This document shows, one piece after another, positions 56,058 through 64,000 of a stretch of DNA of 64,000 bases. The stretch is from assembly GCA_023382975.1 (NCBI GenBank), contig JAHDXO010000028.1, positions 62,001 to 126,000 on the forward strand. Reading direction: 5' to 3'. This stretch comes from Pirellulaceae bacterium. GTDB taxonomy: Bacteria; Planctomycetota; Planctomycetia; Pirellulales; Pirellulaceae. The notes beneath the pieces are model-generated. The model had not been told where the DNA came from, did not search any database, and saw only the letters and a list, made by a program, of their open reading frames with translations. Within the stretch, counting starts at the first letter, position 1, and each line of letters opens with the position of its first letter. Position numbers and translations under genes: made by a program.

Positions 56058-57311
56058 TCAGGTCTTTAGGCCTTTGCGGTTCAGTTCGAAGCGTTCATCG
56101 CATTTCAGCAGATCGTCCCAGTAGACGACTTCGCCGCGGTAGGCGGCATTGCGGCCCAGGATCGTGACCAGATTGCTGCGCACGCTTTCCGGAACCGTCG
56201 GGTTCTCGTACCGTCCGTTCTGGATGTCGTCGTGGAAGATGGCAATATTGGCGACCGCGCCGTCCCGGTAGATGGCGGGCGAACTGCCACCGCGGTAGAA
56301 GTTCTTGCCGCGGATCAGCGTTTCGCCGCCGTACGAAGTCTCCAGGACGCCCAGCGTGCCGAACATGCGGTTGCGGATGCCCTCGGGCTGAGTGCCGAAG
56401 CCATCGAACTGCCGGGAACTGAATGCGACGCCCACGTTGTCCGGATATTGGAACGTCACGCTGAACGTGTCAAAACAATCGCCGAACTCGCGGACCTTTC
56501 TGCCGCCCGTGCCGAACGCGCAGACAGGCGGCTGGTTCATGATCCAGCTCATCACGTCCAGCGTGTGGATGTTCTGCTCGGTGATGATGTCGCCCGACGT
56601 GGCGCGGAACAATCCCCACGCACGCAACTGAGTTTCCGGATGATCCGGTGCCTCTTTCGCCAGCGAAATCTGGCCCGCCCACGGGATACCCGCATGGTAG
56701 GTCGATTCGCCGAAGGCGAATGTTCCCAAGGCCCCTTCGTGAACCCGCTTGATGCATTCCACATAGTATTGGTCCGCGCGGGTCTGGAAATCGATTAGGA
56801 AGCAGCGTTTGGTCTCGGTCGCCTTGCGGCCGCTGGCTTCGATGCTCTTGCAGCCCGGCACGTCGACCGCGATCGGCTTGGCGACGTACACGTGTTTGCC
56901 GGCGTCCACGGCCGCCTCGGCCTGCTCGGGATGGAAGTACGGTGGCGACTGGATCACGACCGCATCCAGATCTTGTTCGACCAGCGACTGGTGGCAGGCC
57001 AAGCCGGTGAACCGCTTGTCAGCGGGCACGTTGAACTTGCCTCCCAAACCGTCCACGCGATCCTGGAAATAGTCCGCGGCGGCGACCAATTGGTACCCAC
57101 CGTGCTTCAGGAACAAGTCGGTGATCCACGTGCCGCGTCCGCCGCAGCCGACGATCCCGAAGCGGACCTTCGAGTTCGCTTGGCTGCCGCGAACTGATTG
57201 CGGCTGGATGACCGAAAACGCCACGGCCGCCGCGCCCGTGCCGACCACGAAGTCGCGCCGGTTCAGTCTGCCGGTGCCACCGGACGGGTTCTTTTCTGCT
57301 GAGGTTGTCAT
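56058..57311 (-). CDS. Tat-exported Gfo/Idh/MocA family oxidoreductase
   Basis: A 417-residue enzyme with a twin-arginine signal (NRRDFVVGTGAAAVAFS, residues ~17-33). The Rossmann motif RFGIVGCGGRGTW starts near residue 50, AKPIAVDV replaces the usual EKP start, and NIHTLDVMSWIMN lies near the active site. Tat export implies folding with bound NAD(P) before secretion. The context, with DUF6807 and an F5/8-type C protein, suggests sugar processing at the cell surface. It is only distantly related to the oxidoreductase at 22 kb. Confidence 0.9.
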   Translation of the reverse strand: MTTSAEKNPSGGTGRLNRRDFVVGTGAAAVAFSVIQPQSVRGSQANSKVRFGIVGCGGRGTWITDLFLKHGGYQLVAAADYFQDRVDGLGGKFNVPADKRFTGLACHQSLVEQDLDAVVIQSPPYFHPEQAEAAVDAGKHVYVAKPIAVDVPGCKSIEASGRKATETKRCFLIDFQTRADQYYVECIKRVHEGALGTFAFGESTYHAGIPWAGQISLAKEAPDHPETQLRAWGLFRATSGDIITEQNIHTLDVMSWIMNQPPVCAFGTGGRKVREFGDCFDTFSVTFQYPDNVGVAFSSRQFDGFGTQPEGIRNRMFGTLGVLETSYGGETLIRGKNFYRGGSSPAIYRDGAVANIAIFHDDIQNGRYENPTVPESVRSNLVTILGRNAAYRGEVVYWDDLLKCDERFELNRKGLKT

Positions 57312-57327
57312 TGCCGAGTCCTTTGCT

Positions 57328-58002
57328 TCACGAGGCGACTTTGCCGAACACTTCGACTTCGATGTAGTGGTTCAAATCGTTGGCCGTGTTGCCGTTGCTG
57401 TACACGCGGACGTACCGGCCCTTGGCGCCCTTGGCGTCGATCAGTTTGCCGAAATTCGTCTCGATATAGGCTCGGTCCTTGCCGATGCCCAGCTTGGACG
57501 AGTTGTCCTGATCGTTGTTGAACACGGTCGTCACACCGGTTTTGAATTCCGGATCATCCGAGACCTGGACGATCACATCGTGATAACTGCGAGCCTCGCG
57601 GAAAAAGTGCCAGAGATACAGCCCGTAGATTGTCGTGGGCTTCTCCAGATCGATCTGCACCCACTGGACCATCGGTCCCAATTCGACGTAGCTCTCTTCG
57701 GTCCCGGCCTTGACACCGTCGGTGACATATTTCAATTCGCCGATCAGAGGCCGCGAATCGCTGCCGGTCACCTTCTTTTTCAGCGCCAGATTCGTCGTCC
57801 CGGCGGGGACCATCAGCTTGGGAAGATTGCCTTCCTCCGGCGGTTTCTCCAGGTCGGGGAACAGTAAGGCCAGCACGTCGGGCGGCGTGCCGACCAGCAC
57901 CTCTTCGGGCACTTCGGTTTTCAGAACGACCTTGGCATCCTCGGCCCAACCGACCGACACCAGGGAAAGGACGACCACGAACGCTGTCAATTCACGTAGC
58001 AT
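57328..58002 (-). CDS. exported F5/8-type C (discoidin-like) domain protein
   Basis: A 224-residue protein with a signal peptide (TAFVVVLSLVSVGWA). From about residue 70, TNLALKKKVTGSDS, YVTDGVKAGTEESYVELG, VQWVQIDLEKPTTIYGLYLW and GRYVRVYSNG form a galactose-binding/F5-8 type C fold, usually for carbohydrate binding. The ATG has AGGAGG about 8 bases upstream, a perfect ribosome site. The Gfo/Idh/MocA gene begins 16 bases after its stop, so the two are co-transcribed. Confidence 0.85.
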   Translation of the reverse strand: MLRELTAFVVVLSLVSVGWAEDAKVVLKTEVPEEVLVGTPPDVLALLFPDLEKPPEEGNLPKLMVPAGTTNLALKKKVTGSDSRPLIGELKYVTDGVKAGTEESYVELGPMVQWVQIDLEKPTTIYGLYLWHFFREARSYHDVIVQVSDDPEFKTGVTTVFNNDQDNSSKLGIGKDRAYIETNFGKLIDAKGAKGRYVRVYSNGNTANDLNHYIEVEVFGKVAS

Positions 58003-58033
58003 GAAAAAACCTCCTCGATATACTTAGGGAACC

Positions 58034-59593
58034 ATGACTCGATCTGCCTTTGCTCTATTACTGCTAACCGTCACCTGCCTGGCCGCCAGCTTCCGCTTGC
58101 CCCGGTTGGACACCCGGCCGATGCATGCCGACGAAGCCGTGCAGGCTCGCCGGTTCCGCGACCTGTGGATCGACCACCGATACCGCTACGACCCGGACGA
58201 ATTCCACGGCCCGACGCTCAACTACGCTACGTTGCCCTCGGTCTGGTGGCAACCACCCGAAACCTTCGCGCAGACGACCAAGGCGACCTATCGCATTGTA
58301 CCTGCCATATTCGGCGTCTGCCTCATCCTGCTGCTGTTTTTGTTGGCCGATGCCGTAGGGCGTCCCGCCGTTCTGGCAGCGGCCGTTCTGATCGCAGTTT
58401 CTCCAGCGATGGTATTCTACAGTCGCTACTACATCCACGAAACACTGCTGGTCTTTTTCAGTCTGGCAGCCATCGGAGCCAGTTGGCGTTACGTCAAGAC
58501 CGGGAAACTCGGCTGGTGCCTGGCAGCCGGAGTCTGCATCGGCTTGATGCAGGCCACGAAGGAAACCGCCGTTCTGGCCTTTGCCGCCGCTGGTGCGGCG
58601 ACCGTGCTGACCGTTCTTTGGCATCGACTTCGGCGCGAACCCATTTCGATCACCGGATCGGTCGTCTGGTGGCATCCCGTCTGCGGTTTGGTGGTCGCTC
58701 TGCTGGTCGCGGCGGTGTTGTTCACTTCGTTTGGCGCCAACCCGCGGGGTCTGGCCGATGCGGTGTTGACCTATCTCCCGTGGCTCAGTCGGGCGGGCGG
58801 TGCATCGCCTCACGTTTACCCCTGGTATTTCTACTTTCATCGCTTGGCTTGGTGGCGGGTGGCCGATGGGCCTCGCTGGTCCGAGGGACTCATCCTGTTG
58901 CTGGCGGCGGTCGGCATGGGGTTCGCGCTGCTGGGGGGCAGTCAGCGCCCTTCCTCGGCCAATCTTGCGGCGGTTCGTTGGGTGGGATTCTACACGGTTG
59001 TACTCGCTGGCGTGTACACTGTCATCCCCTACAAGACTCCATGGTGCCTGCTGCAGTTCCTGATCGGCCTGATTCTGTTGGCCGGATTCGGAGCGAGCCG
59101 CCTGTTGGCAGTGACACCGACCGTCATGTTGAAGTGCCTCTTGGCGATCGCCCTGCTGATCGGCGTTGGGCACCTGGGCTGGCAAGCCCGCCGAGCGGCG
59201 TTCGTGATGCCCGCCGATCCCCGGAATCCCTACGTTTACGCCCACACCGCGCCGGACATCGAGCGGCTGGCTGCGGATCTGGATCAACTGATCGCCGCGG
59301 CATCCGATGGTCGGCAGACTCCGGTCAAGGTGATCTTCCACGGGCCGTACTACTGGCCGCTGCCGTGGTATCTTCGCGGATTGGAGCGAGCCGAGTACTG
59401 GACGCACCTGCCAGACGAAGCGCAATCGCCGATCGTGGTCAGTTCCCCGCAGTTCGACCGGGAGCTTACGGAACGATTGGACGACACGCATCTGATGACC
59501 GGCTACTACAGCATTCGTCCCTCCGTGCTGGTCCAGTTGTGGGTCCGCATGGACGTCTGGGAAGCCCATCTCCGTCGACTCGGCCGCATTTGA
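58034..59593 (+). CDS. Agl23/TIGR03663-like membrane glycosyltransferase (GT39-type)
   Basis: A 519-residue protein with about 11-12 membrane helices. The first periplasmic loop carries MHADEAVQARRF with the acidic pair of GT-C enzymes, and SRYYIHETLLVFFSL and IPYKTPWCLLQF follow. This pattern is that of the Agl23-like family, related to PMT/GT39, thought to transfer sugar from a lipid carrier. The start is 31 bases from the divergent F5/8-type C gene, so their promoters must overlap or lie within the genes. The soluble C-terminus is about 140 residues. Substrate unknown. Confidence 0.82.
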   Translation: MTRSAFALLLLTVTCLAASFRLPRLDTRPMHADEAVQARRFRDLWIDHRYRYDPDEFHGPTLNYATLPSVWWQPPETFAQTTKATYRIVPAIFGVCLILLLFLLADAVGRPAVLAAAVLIAVSPAMVFYSRYYIHETLLVFFSLAAIGASWRYVKTGKLGWCLAAGVCIGLMQATKETAVLAFAAAGAATVLTVLWHRLRREPISITGSVVWWHPVCGLVVALLVAAVLFTSFGANPRGLADAVLTYLPWLSRAGGASPHVYPWYFYFHRLAWWRVADGPRWSEGLILLLAAVGMGFALLGGSQRPSSANLAAVRWVGFYTVVLAGVYTVIPYKTPWCLLQFLIGLILLAGFGASRLLAVTPTVMLKCLLAIALLIGVGHLGWQARRAAFVMPADPRNPYVYAHTAPDIERLAADLDQLIAAASDGRQTPVKVIFHGPYYWPLPWYLRGLERAEYWTHLPDEAQSPIVVSSPQFDRELTERLDDTHLMTGYYSIRPSVLVQLWVRMDVWEAHLRRLGRI

Positions 59594-59668
59594 AGCGGCT
59601 ACGGCCGGAACAGTCGGTTGACACGTGGATTCCTTCCCCCTGCCGCACCAGAACCGAACGATTCCGTC

Positions 59669-60934
59669 TCACTCGGTTTCTTCGGCCAGGGACATACGAA
59701 CAACCCGGCCGATCGTTAGACCTTGGACAACGATCGAGAACACGACGACGACATAGGTGATGGCCAAGATGACGTCGCGTTCCGGGACCGCGGAACCGTC
59801 GTGGGCCAGCGCGGGAATCGACAGGGCCAGCGCTACCGAGATCCCGCCGCGGAGACCGCCCCAAGTCAAGATGCGCGCCGCGCGAGGATGCAGTATCTGC
59901 CAGCGGCGGATGGCAAGTACGGGAACGCCGACGGACACGGCGCGAGCCAGCAGAACAACCGGGATCATCAACAGCCCGGCAACCAGGAACTGCCCCGTGA
60001 ACGTCAAGATGATCACCTCCAGGCCGATCAATACGAACAACACGGCGTTCAGCACTTCGTCCGCCAGTTCCCAGAAGGTATCCAGATGCTCACGCGTCCG
60101 TTCGGACATGGCCCACGTCCGTCCGTGGTTTCCGATCAACAGACCGGCGACGACCATCGCGATCGGTCCGGACAGATGCAGCGCATTGGCCAGGGCGTAC
60201 CCGCCCGCGGCCAGCGCCAACGAAATCAAGATCTCGACCGAATAATTGTCGACGCGCCGGAGCATCTGAAAGGCAACCAATCCGATCGCCAGCCCGAACA
60301 CCGCCCCGCCCACGGCTTCCTGGAAGAACAGCGCCGTCAAGTGCCCGATATCAAAGCCGTGCTCGCCCGTCGCGATCTCCCAGAGGCCCAGGAAGATCAC
60401 GACGCCAACGCCGTCGTTGAACAGCGACTCGCCGGCGATCTTCGTCTCCAGACTCTTCGGCGCTCCGGCCTGCTTGAGAATGGCCAGCACCGCGATCGGA
60501 TCGGTCGGCGAGATCAATGCGCCGAACAGCAGGCAGTAAATGAAACGCATCTCGACGCCGACGGCCCAGAGCACCGCCCACGCCAGGCCCGCGACCATGA
60601 ACGTCGAGACCACGACACCGACCGAGGCCAGTGCCGCGATCATCCAACGCTGGCTGGCGAGATTTTTCAGATTGATGTGCAACGCCCCGGCAAACAGCAG
60701 GAACCCCAGCATGCCGTGCATCAGCGTTTCGTTGAAGTCGATGCCGGCGATAATCGCCTCGGCCCGCTGCTCGATCGCAGGCACGAAAAAGCCCAGGCCG
60801 ATCAGCGCCAGCGAGAACAGCAAGGAAATCACCATCAAGCCGATGCTTGTCGGCAATTGGAACCAACGGTGATTGATATAGCTGAACAGCGCAGCCAGCG
60901 TGAGCAGGACCGCGATGATGTCGAATAACTCCAT
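59669..60934 (-). CDS. cation/proton antiporter (CPA1/NhaP-like)
   Basis: A 421-residue inner-membrane Na+/H+ antiporter of the CPA1 type with about 12 helices. SPTDPIAVLAILKQ, GESLFNDGVGVVIFL and the C-terminal GGLRGGISVALALSIP are typical, the ND pair being the ion-binding site. The length is close to the bare transport domain, so no cytoplasmic regulatory domain is present. The ATG at 60934 is 18 bases after the FliM-like gene, which indicates an operon. The stop lies 75 bases from the convergent Agl23 gene. Confidence 0.92.
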   Translation of the reverse strand: MELFDIIAVLLTLAALFSYINHRWFQLPTSIGLMVISLLFSLALIGLGFFVPAIEQRAEAIIAGIDFNETLMHGMLGFLLFAGALHINLKNLASQRWMIAALASVGVVVSTFMVAGLAWAVLWAVGVEMRFIYCLLFGALISPTDPIAVLAILKQAGAPKSLETKIAGESLFNDGVGVVIFLGLWEIATGEHGFDIGHLTALFFQEAVGGAVFGLAIGLVAFQMLRRVDNYSVEILISLALAAGGYALANALHLSGPIAMVVAGLLIGNHGRTWAMSERTREHLDTFWELADEVLNAVLFVLIGLEVIILTFTGQFLVAGLLMIPVVLLARAVSVGVPVLAIRRWQILHPRAARILTWGGLRGGISVALALSIPALAHDGSAVPERDVILAITYVVVVFSIVVQGLTIGRVVRMSLAEETE

Positions 60935-60952
60935 CGTTCAAACTCCTTGAGT

Positions 60953-61888
60953 CTATTCGATGCGGATCGCCTTGCGTCCCTCGATTTCGCCCGGCCTCGC
61001 CAGGAAACGGACGCGACCGTCGACAACGACTTGTACCAACTGGTCGTGAACCTGGTTGACCGGAATCAAATCGCCCACTTCCAAACGGTTCAAATCCTCC
61101 TGCGGAATGGTTGCGCGGGCGACAATTGCCGAAACGACCGCGTCAGACGGGCCAAACTCGGCGTTCGGCGAATCGGCAGCACCAGACGCCTGCGCGCAAC
61201 AGATGTCCAGAACACGCCGCCAAGGAATCGTTAGCGCCAAATTCCCCGTCAGTGCTCCGGATCGGATTTCAAAGTCGCCGCGGGCAACGGCGTCGGTGAC
61301 GTTCCGAGGCGGCGAAGGACTCGCTTCAGGCGACGCCGCGGACAGTCGTAACTCGGGCCAAGCTGCCTGGACCGCTTCTCGACAGGCTTCGGCGATCCGT
61401 AATGCAAGTTGCGTCTCCAATTCCGTCAGCGCTCGGCAAGGTCCGCAATACGGCGCGAGTTGACCGCCGAGCAGGCGGTCAAGCAGCGACCGAGTCAGCG
61501 ACAATTCCATCGACAACCACACCAATCCGCCGCTGCCTCCGAGCTCCAGCGACCAGCGGCAAACCGCATGCTCTTCTTCCCCGGGAAACCGATCTGGGGT
61601 CGCACTGCTCGGACACCGCGGTTCCACCTCGACCACCGTTCGGAGAATCGTCGAGAATTGTTGCGTGAGCGCCTTGGCCGTCCTCAGCCAACGCTCGCGC
61701 AGCGGTTGTTCCAGCGAGTCGCGCAGTGTCTCCGCCACGGCGGTCGGCAATTCGCCGCCGTCCGGCCAGCGCAGCAGGGCAAGGCGAAAGGCGGCGTCCG
61801 TGCCGACAGGACTGCCAAGCGGTTGTCCGTCGCTTTGCCCCCGCAGCAGATAGACCACTTCTTCGCGAGTCAGTGGCGTTTCGCGCAT
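60953..61888 (-). CDS. fliM: FliM-like flagellar motor switch protein
   Basis: A 311-residue protein with FliM layout. The N-terminal LTREEVVYLLRG resembles the CheY-binding peptide. The middle domain holds ELSLTRSLLDRLLGG and LTELETQLALRIAEACREAV as in FliM. The C-terminal SpoA (FliN-like) part reads EDLNRLEVGDLIPVNQ and VVVDGRVRFLARPGEIEGRKAIRI. Sequence is divergent and no other flagellar genes are nearby, so a type III secretion or other switch role is possible. It lies between proA (19 bases upstream) and the antiporter (18 bases downstream). Confidence 0.78.
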   Translation of the reverse strand: MRETPLTREEVVYLLRGQSDGQPLGSPVGTDAAFRLALLRWPDGGELPTAVAETLRDSLEQPLRERWLRTAKALTQQFSTILRTVVEVEPRCPSSATPDRFPGEEEHAVCRWSLELGGSGGLVWLSMELSLTRSLLDRLLGGQLAPYCGPCRALTELETQLALRIAEACREAVQAAWPELRLSAASPEASPSPPRNVTDAVARGDFEIRSGALTGNLALTIPWRRVLDICCAQASGAADSPNAEFGPSDAVVSAIVARATIPQEDLNRLEVGDLIPVNQVHDQLVQVVVDGRVRFLARPGEIEGRKAIRIE

Positions 61889-61907
61889 CGGTCACTCCCT
61901 CGACCGT

Positions 61908-63182
61908 TCAAGTTCGGATCTGTCCGTCCCCGTAAACAACGTATTTGTAACTGGTCAATTCCTTGAGTCCGCACGGTCCGCGGGCATGGAAGCGATCGGT
62001 GCTGATGCCGATCTCCGCCCCCAAACCAAACTCGCCTCCGTCGTTGAAGCGTGTGCTGGCATTGACCATAACCGCCGAGCTGTCGACCCGCTTGGTGAAC
62101 TGACGAGCGGCGTTCAAGTCCGCGGTGACGATCGCGTCGGTGTGGTGCGAACCGTAGTGGTTGATGTGCAGAATCGCCTCGTCCAACGACTCGACGACCT
62201 TCACCGAGATCACAGGACCGAGGTATTCGGTGAAATAGTCTTCGTCGGTCGCCGGCTTGGAGCCGTCTACCAGACGGCATGTCGATTCGTCACCGCGGAT
62301 TTCGATCCCCTGCTCGATCAACGCGCGAGCCAGGTCGGGCAGCAGCGATTGGGCAATCTCCCGGTGGATCAACAGCGATTCGCACGCATTGCAGACGCCC
62401 AGCCGCTGGCACTTCGAGTTCACGGTCAAGCGGACGGCAAGTTCCCGATCCGCCGAGCGATCGACATAGACGTGACAGTTGCCGGCAAAATGTTTGATCA
62501 CCGGCATCTTCGCCTCGGCCGACACCCGGCGGATCAGGCTTTCGCCGCCTCGCGGAATCGCGACATCGATATAGTCCGCCAGCGACAGAAAATGGCCGAC
62601 CGCAGCCCGATCGGTCGTGCCCACCAATTGGATCGCTCCGTCGGGAATGCCGTGCTGGCGAGCCGCTTCGACCAGCAGGTCCACGATCGCTCGGCTCGAA
62701 TGAGCCGCCTCTTTGCCGCCGCGGAGGATCACCGCGTTGCCGCTCTTGACACAGATCGCCGCCGCATCGGCCGTCACGTTCGGGCGGGACTCGTAGATGA
62801 AAAACACCACGCCCAGCGGCACGCGGACCTTGGCAACCTCCAGCCCGTTCGGCCGAACCGACGACTCGATTACTTCACCGATCGGGTCGCGCAGCATGGC
62901 GATCTCTTCCAGAGCGATCGCAATCGACTCGATCCTCTGCGGCGTCAAACGGAGCCGATCCACTTGAGCATCGGTCAGGCCGAAAGCGGGCGCGGCGTCG
63001 ATATCCAGGGAGTTCGCCTCCAGAATTCGAGCTGTCTGTTCGCGCAACAGGCTCGCCGACCGCCGCAACCAAGCGTCCTTTGCTCCGCCGCTGACCTCGA
63101 CCAACCGAGCCGCCGCCGCTTTGGCGGTGCGTGCCATCGACAAACATTCGGCGCTCAGATCGTTCGCTCGTTCGCTCGCCAT
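61908..63182 (-). CDS. proA: glutamate-5-semialdehyde dehydrogenase
   Basis: ProA reduces gamma-glutamyl phosphate to glutamate-5-semialdehyde in proline synthesis. The 424 residues fit the family throughout. VPLGVVFFIYESRPNVTADAAA, the catalytic Cys in LGVCNACESLL, GNCHVYVD and VNASTRFNDGGEFGLGAEIG are all characteristic. The ATG at 63182 gives the normal N-terminus; an open frame to 63266 is not supported. It is the first gene of the proA-fliM-antiporter run. proB is not visible. Confidence 0.96.
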   Translation of the reverse strand: MASERANDLSAECLSMARTAKAAAARLVEVSGGAKDAWLRRSASLLREQTARILEANSLDIDAAPAFGLTDAQVDRLRLTPQRIESIAIALEEIAMLRDPIGEVIESSVRPNGLEVAKVRVPLGVVFFIYESRPNVTADAAAICVKSGNAVILRGGKEAAHSSRAIVDLLVEAARQHGIPDGAIQLVGTTDRAAVGHFLSLADYIDVAIPRGGESLIRRVSAEAKMPVIKHFAGNCHVYVDRSADRELAVRLTVNSKCQRLGVCNACESLLIHREIAQSLLPDLARALIEQGIEIRGDESTCRLVDGSKPATDEDYFTEYLGPVISVKVVESLDEAILHINHYGSHHTDAIVTADLNAARQFTKRVDSSAVMVNASTRFNDGGEFGLGAEIGISTDRFHARGPCGLKELTSYKYVVYGDGQIRT

Positions 63183-63441
63183 CGTTCCATTCCTCGTCAA
63201 CAACAGGTTCATGCCAAGGCCGCCCGTGCCGTATTCCAGACCGCTGCGTTCGCAACGACCACTCAAGTGAGCTGTCGGTCCCCACCGAGCTTGCTCGGCG
63301 GAGATGTCCTGACCCCATCAACCGGAAACGGCACCAGTATTGACGAAACCCGGACGGCAGACAAGCCATCCGGCGGTGTCCGCATCCTCACCACTCGCAC
63401 TGGATCGAGGACGCCGTACGCGGGCCGAGTCGCCGTCCTGT

Positions 63442-64000
63442 CTATTCCGCACGCTGCCAGGGGACAACGCCGCCGCGCTGGATGTGGGCGCGGAGCGCGG
63501 CGGACATTTCCTGCATGATGCGAGGCGACTTGCCGGCCAAGTTGTTTTGTTCCTGCGGATCGTCTTTCAGATGGTAAAGCTCCAGCGGACTGTACGGATC
63601 GTTCTGCAGCAGTTTCCAATCGCCTCGGATCAGCGCTTCGTAGCTTTTCCCGCCGTACGCCATTCCACCCTCGCGCCGCACGAAGTACAGATCGCGTTGC
63701 GTCTCGATCGCCCCGCCGCGAAACACGGGAACCAGGCTCACCGCGTCCAATCCGTCGGGCAATGGAACACCGGCCAGTTCCAGGAAGGTCGGAAAGAGAT
63801 CGAACACCAACCCGGCGTAGTCGCTGCGGCTGCCGGCGGCGATGCGTCCCGGCCAGCGGGCCATGAACGGCACGCGGAGTCCGCCGTCGTAGTGGCTCTG
63901 CTTGCCGTCGCGCCAGGGATCGTTGTTCTGGGCGTGAGGCAGCGAGCCGCCGTTGTCTGCCGAAAAAACGACCAGCGTATCGCGTTCCATTCCCGTCTCG
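63442..64000 (-). CDS. sulfatase, C-terminal part (5' end beyond window)
   Basis: The last 185 residues of an arylsulfatase-type enzyme (alkaline phosphatase superfamily). DTLVVFSADNGGSLPHAQNNDP contains the DNG motif that supplies metal and substrate ligands, and GGLRVPFMARWPGRI, DLFPTFLELAGV and RGDWKLL are typical of the C-terminal half. It ends with a normal stop. The formylglycine motif (CxPxR) and signal peptide lie outside the window. Planctomycetes carry many sulfatases for sulfated polysaccharides; the substrate is not inferable. Confidence 0.92.
   Translation of the reverse strand, partial: ETGMERDTLVVFSADNGGSLPHAQNNDPWRDGKQSHYDGGLRVPFMARWPGRIAAGSRSDYAGLVFDLFPTFLELAGVPLPDGLDAVSLVPVFRGGAIETQRDLYFVRREGGMAYGGKSYEALIRGDWKLLQNDPYSPLELYHLKDDPQEQNNLAGKSPRIMQEMSAALRAHIQRGGVVPWQRAE

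Overview
The window looks like a chromosome segment of a planctomycete (Planctomycetota, probably Pirellulales-like). It is GC-rich, start codons are often GTG with weak ribosome sites, and several families typical of that phylum occur together: CRTAC1/FG-GAP proteins paired with multihaem cytochromes, an SHD1-domain protein, DUF6807 (PmoA-like), Gfo/Idh/MocA oxidoreductases with Tat signals, a sulfatase, a Lpg1974-like barrel, and PDZ/leucine-rich-repeat secreted proteins. Species cannot be named from sequence alone. No rRNA, tRNA, CRISPR array, transposase or phage gene was seen.

Layout. 1-9.2 kb: the start of sufE (minus strand), eboE, a five-haem cytochrome with TPRs overlapping a CRTAC1-like gene, then SHD1 and short-chain dehydrogenase genes on the minus strand. 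9.7-21.7 kb: one giant gene (about 4,025 codons) for an exported protein with about 48 tandem secretin-N-domain-like repeats and no recognisable secretin barrel. 22-29 kb (minus): a Gfo/Idh/MocA gene, then, in transcription order, ispH, a membrane-anchored vWA protein with a TonB-like anchor, a TPR-like protein, ExbB and two ExbD genes. 29-35 kb (minus): a CusA/CzcA-type RND heavy-metal efflux operon with His/Cys-rich accessory proteins. 35-42 kb: a PDZ/LRR protein, a lipoprotein with an internal duplication, and a fused ResB-CcsA cytochrome c assembly protein. 42-52 kb: a ketoacyl synthase III, a protein with both a caspase-like and a CHAT protease domain, and five exported proteins including a putative outer-membrane barrel. 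52-55 kb: lactate permease, a probable 6S RNA and larE. 55-58 kb (minus): DUF6807, a Tat-exported oxidoreductase and an F5/8-type C protein. 58-64 kb: an Agl23-like glycosyltransferase (plus), then proA, a FliM-like gene and a cation/proton antiporter as a minus-strand operon, and the end of a sulfatase.

How genes may fit together. The ResB-CcsA fusion could mature the five-haem cytochrome. LctP and LarE both concern lactate (uptake, and the nickel-pincer cofactor of lactate racemase). ExbB/ExbD would supply proton-driven force to the vWA protein. The RND pump, its adaptor and two metal-binding-like proteins form a metal-resistance unit. Short palindromic elements are scattered between genes, often touching stop or start codons.

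The best candidates for undescribed biology are the giant secretin-N-repeat protein, the ExbB/ExbD system with a TonB-like vWA protein, and the double-protease caspase/CHAT protein. Start sites marked as uncertain were chosen by signal peptide, spacing and Shine-Dalgarno-like sequence.
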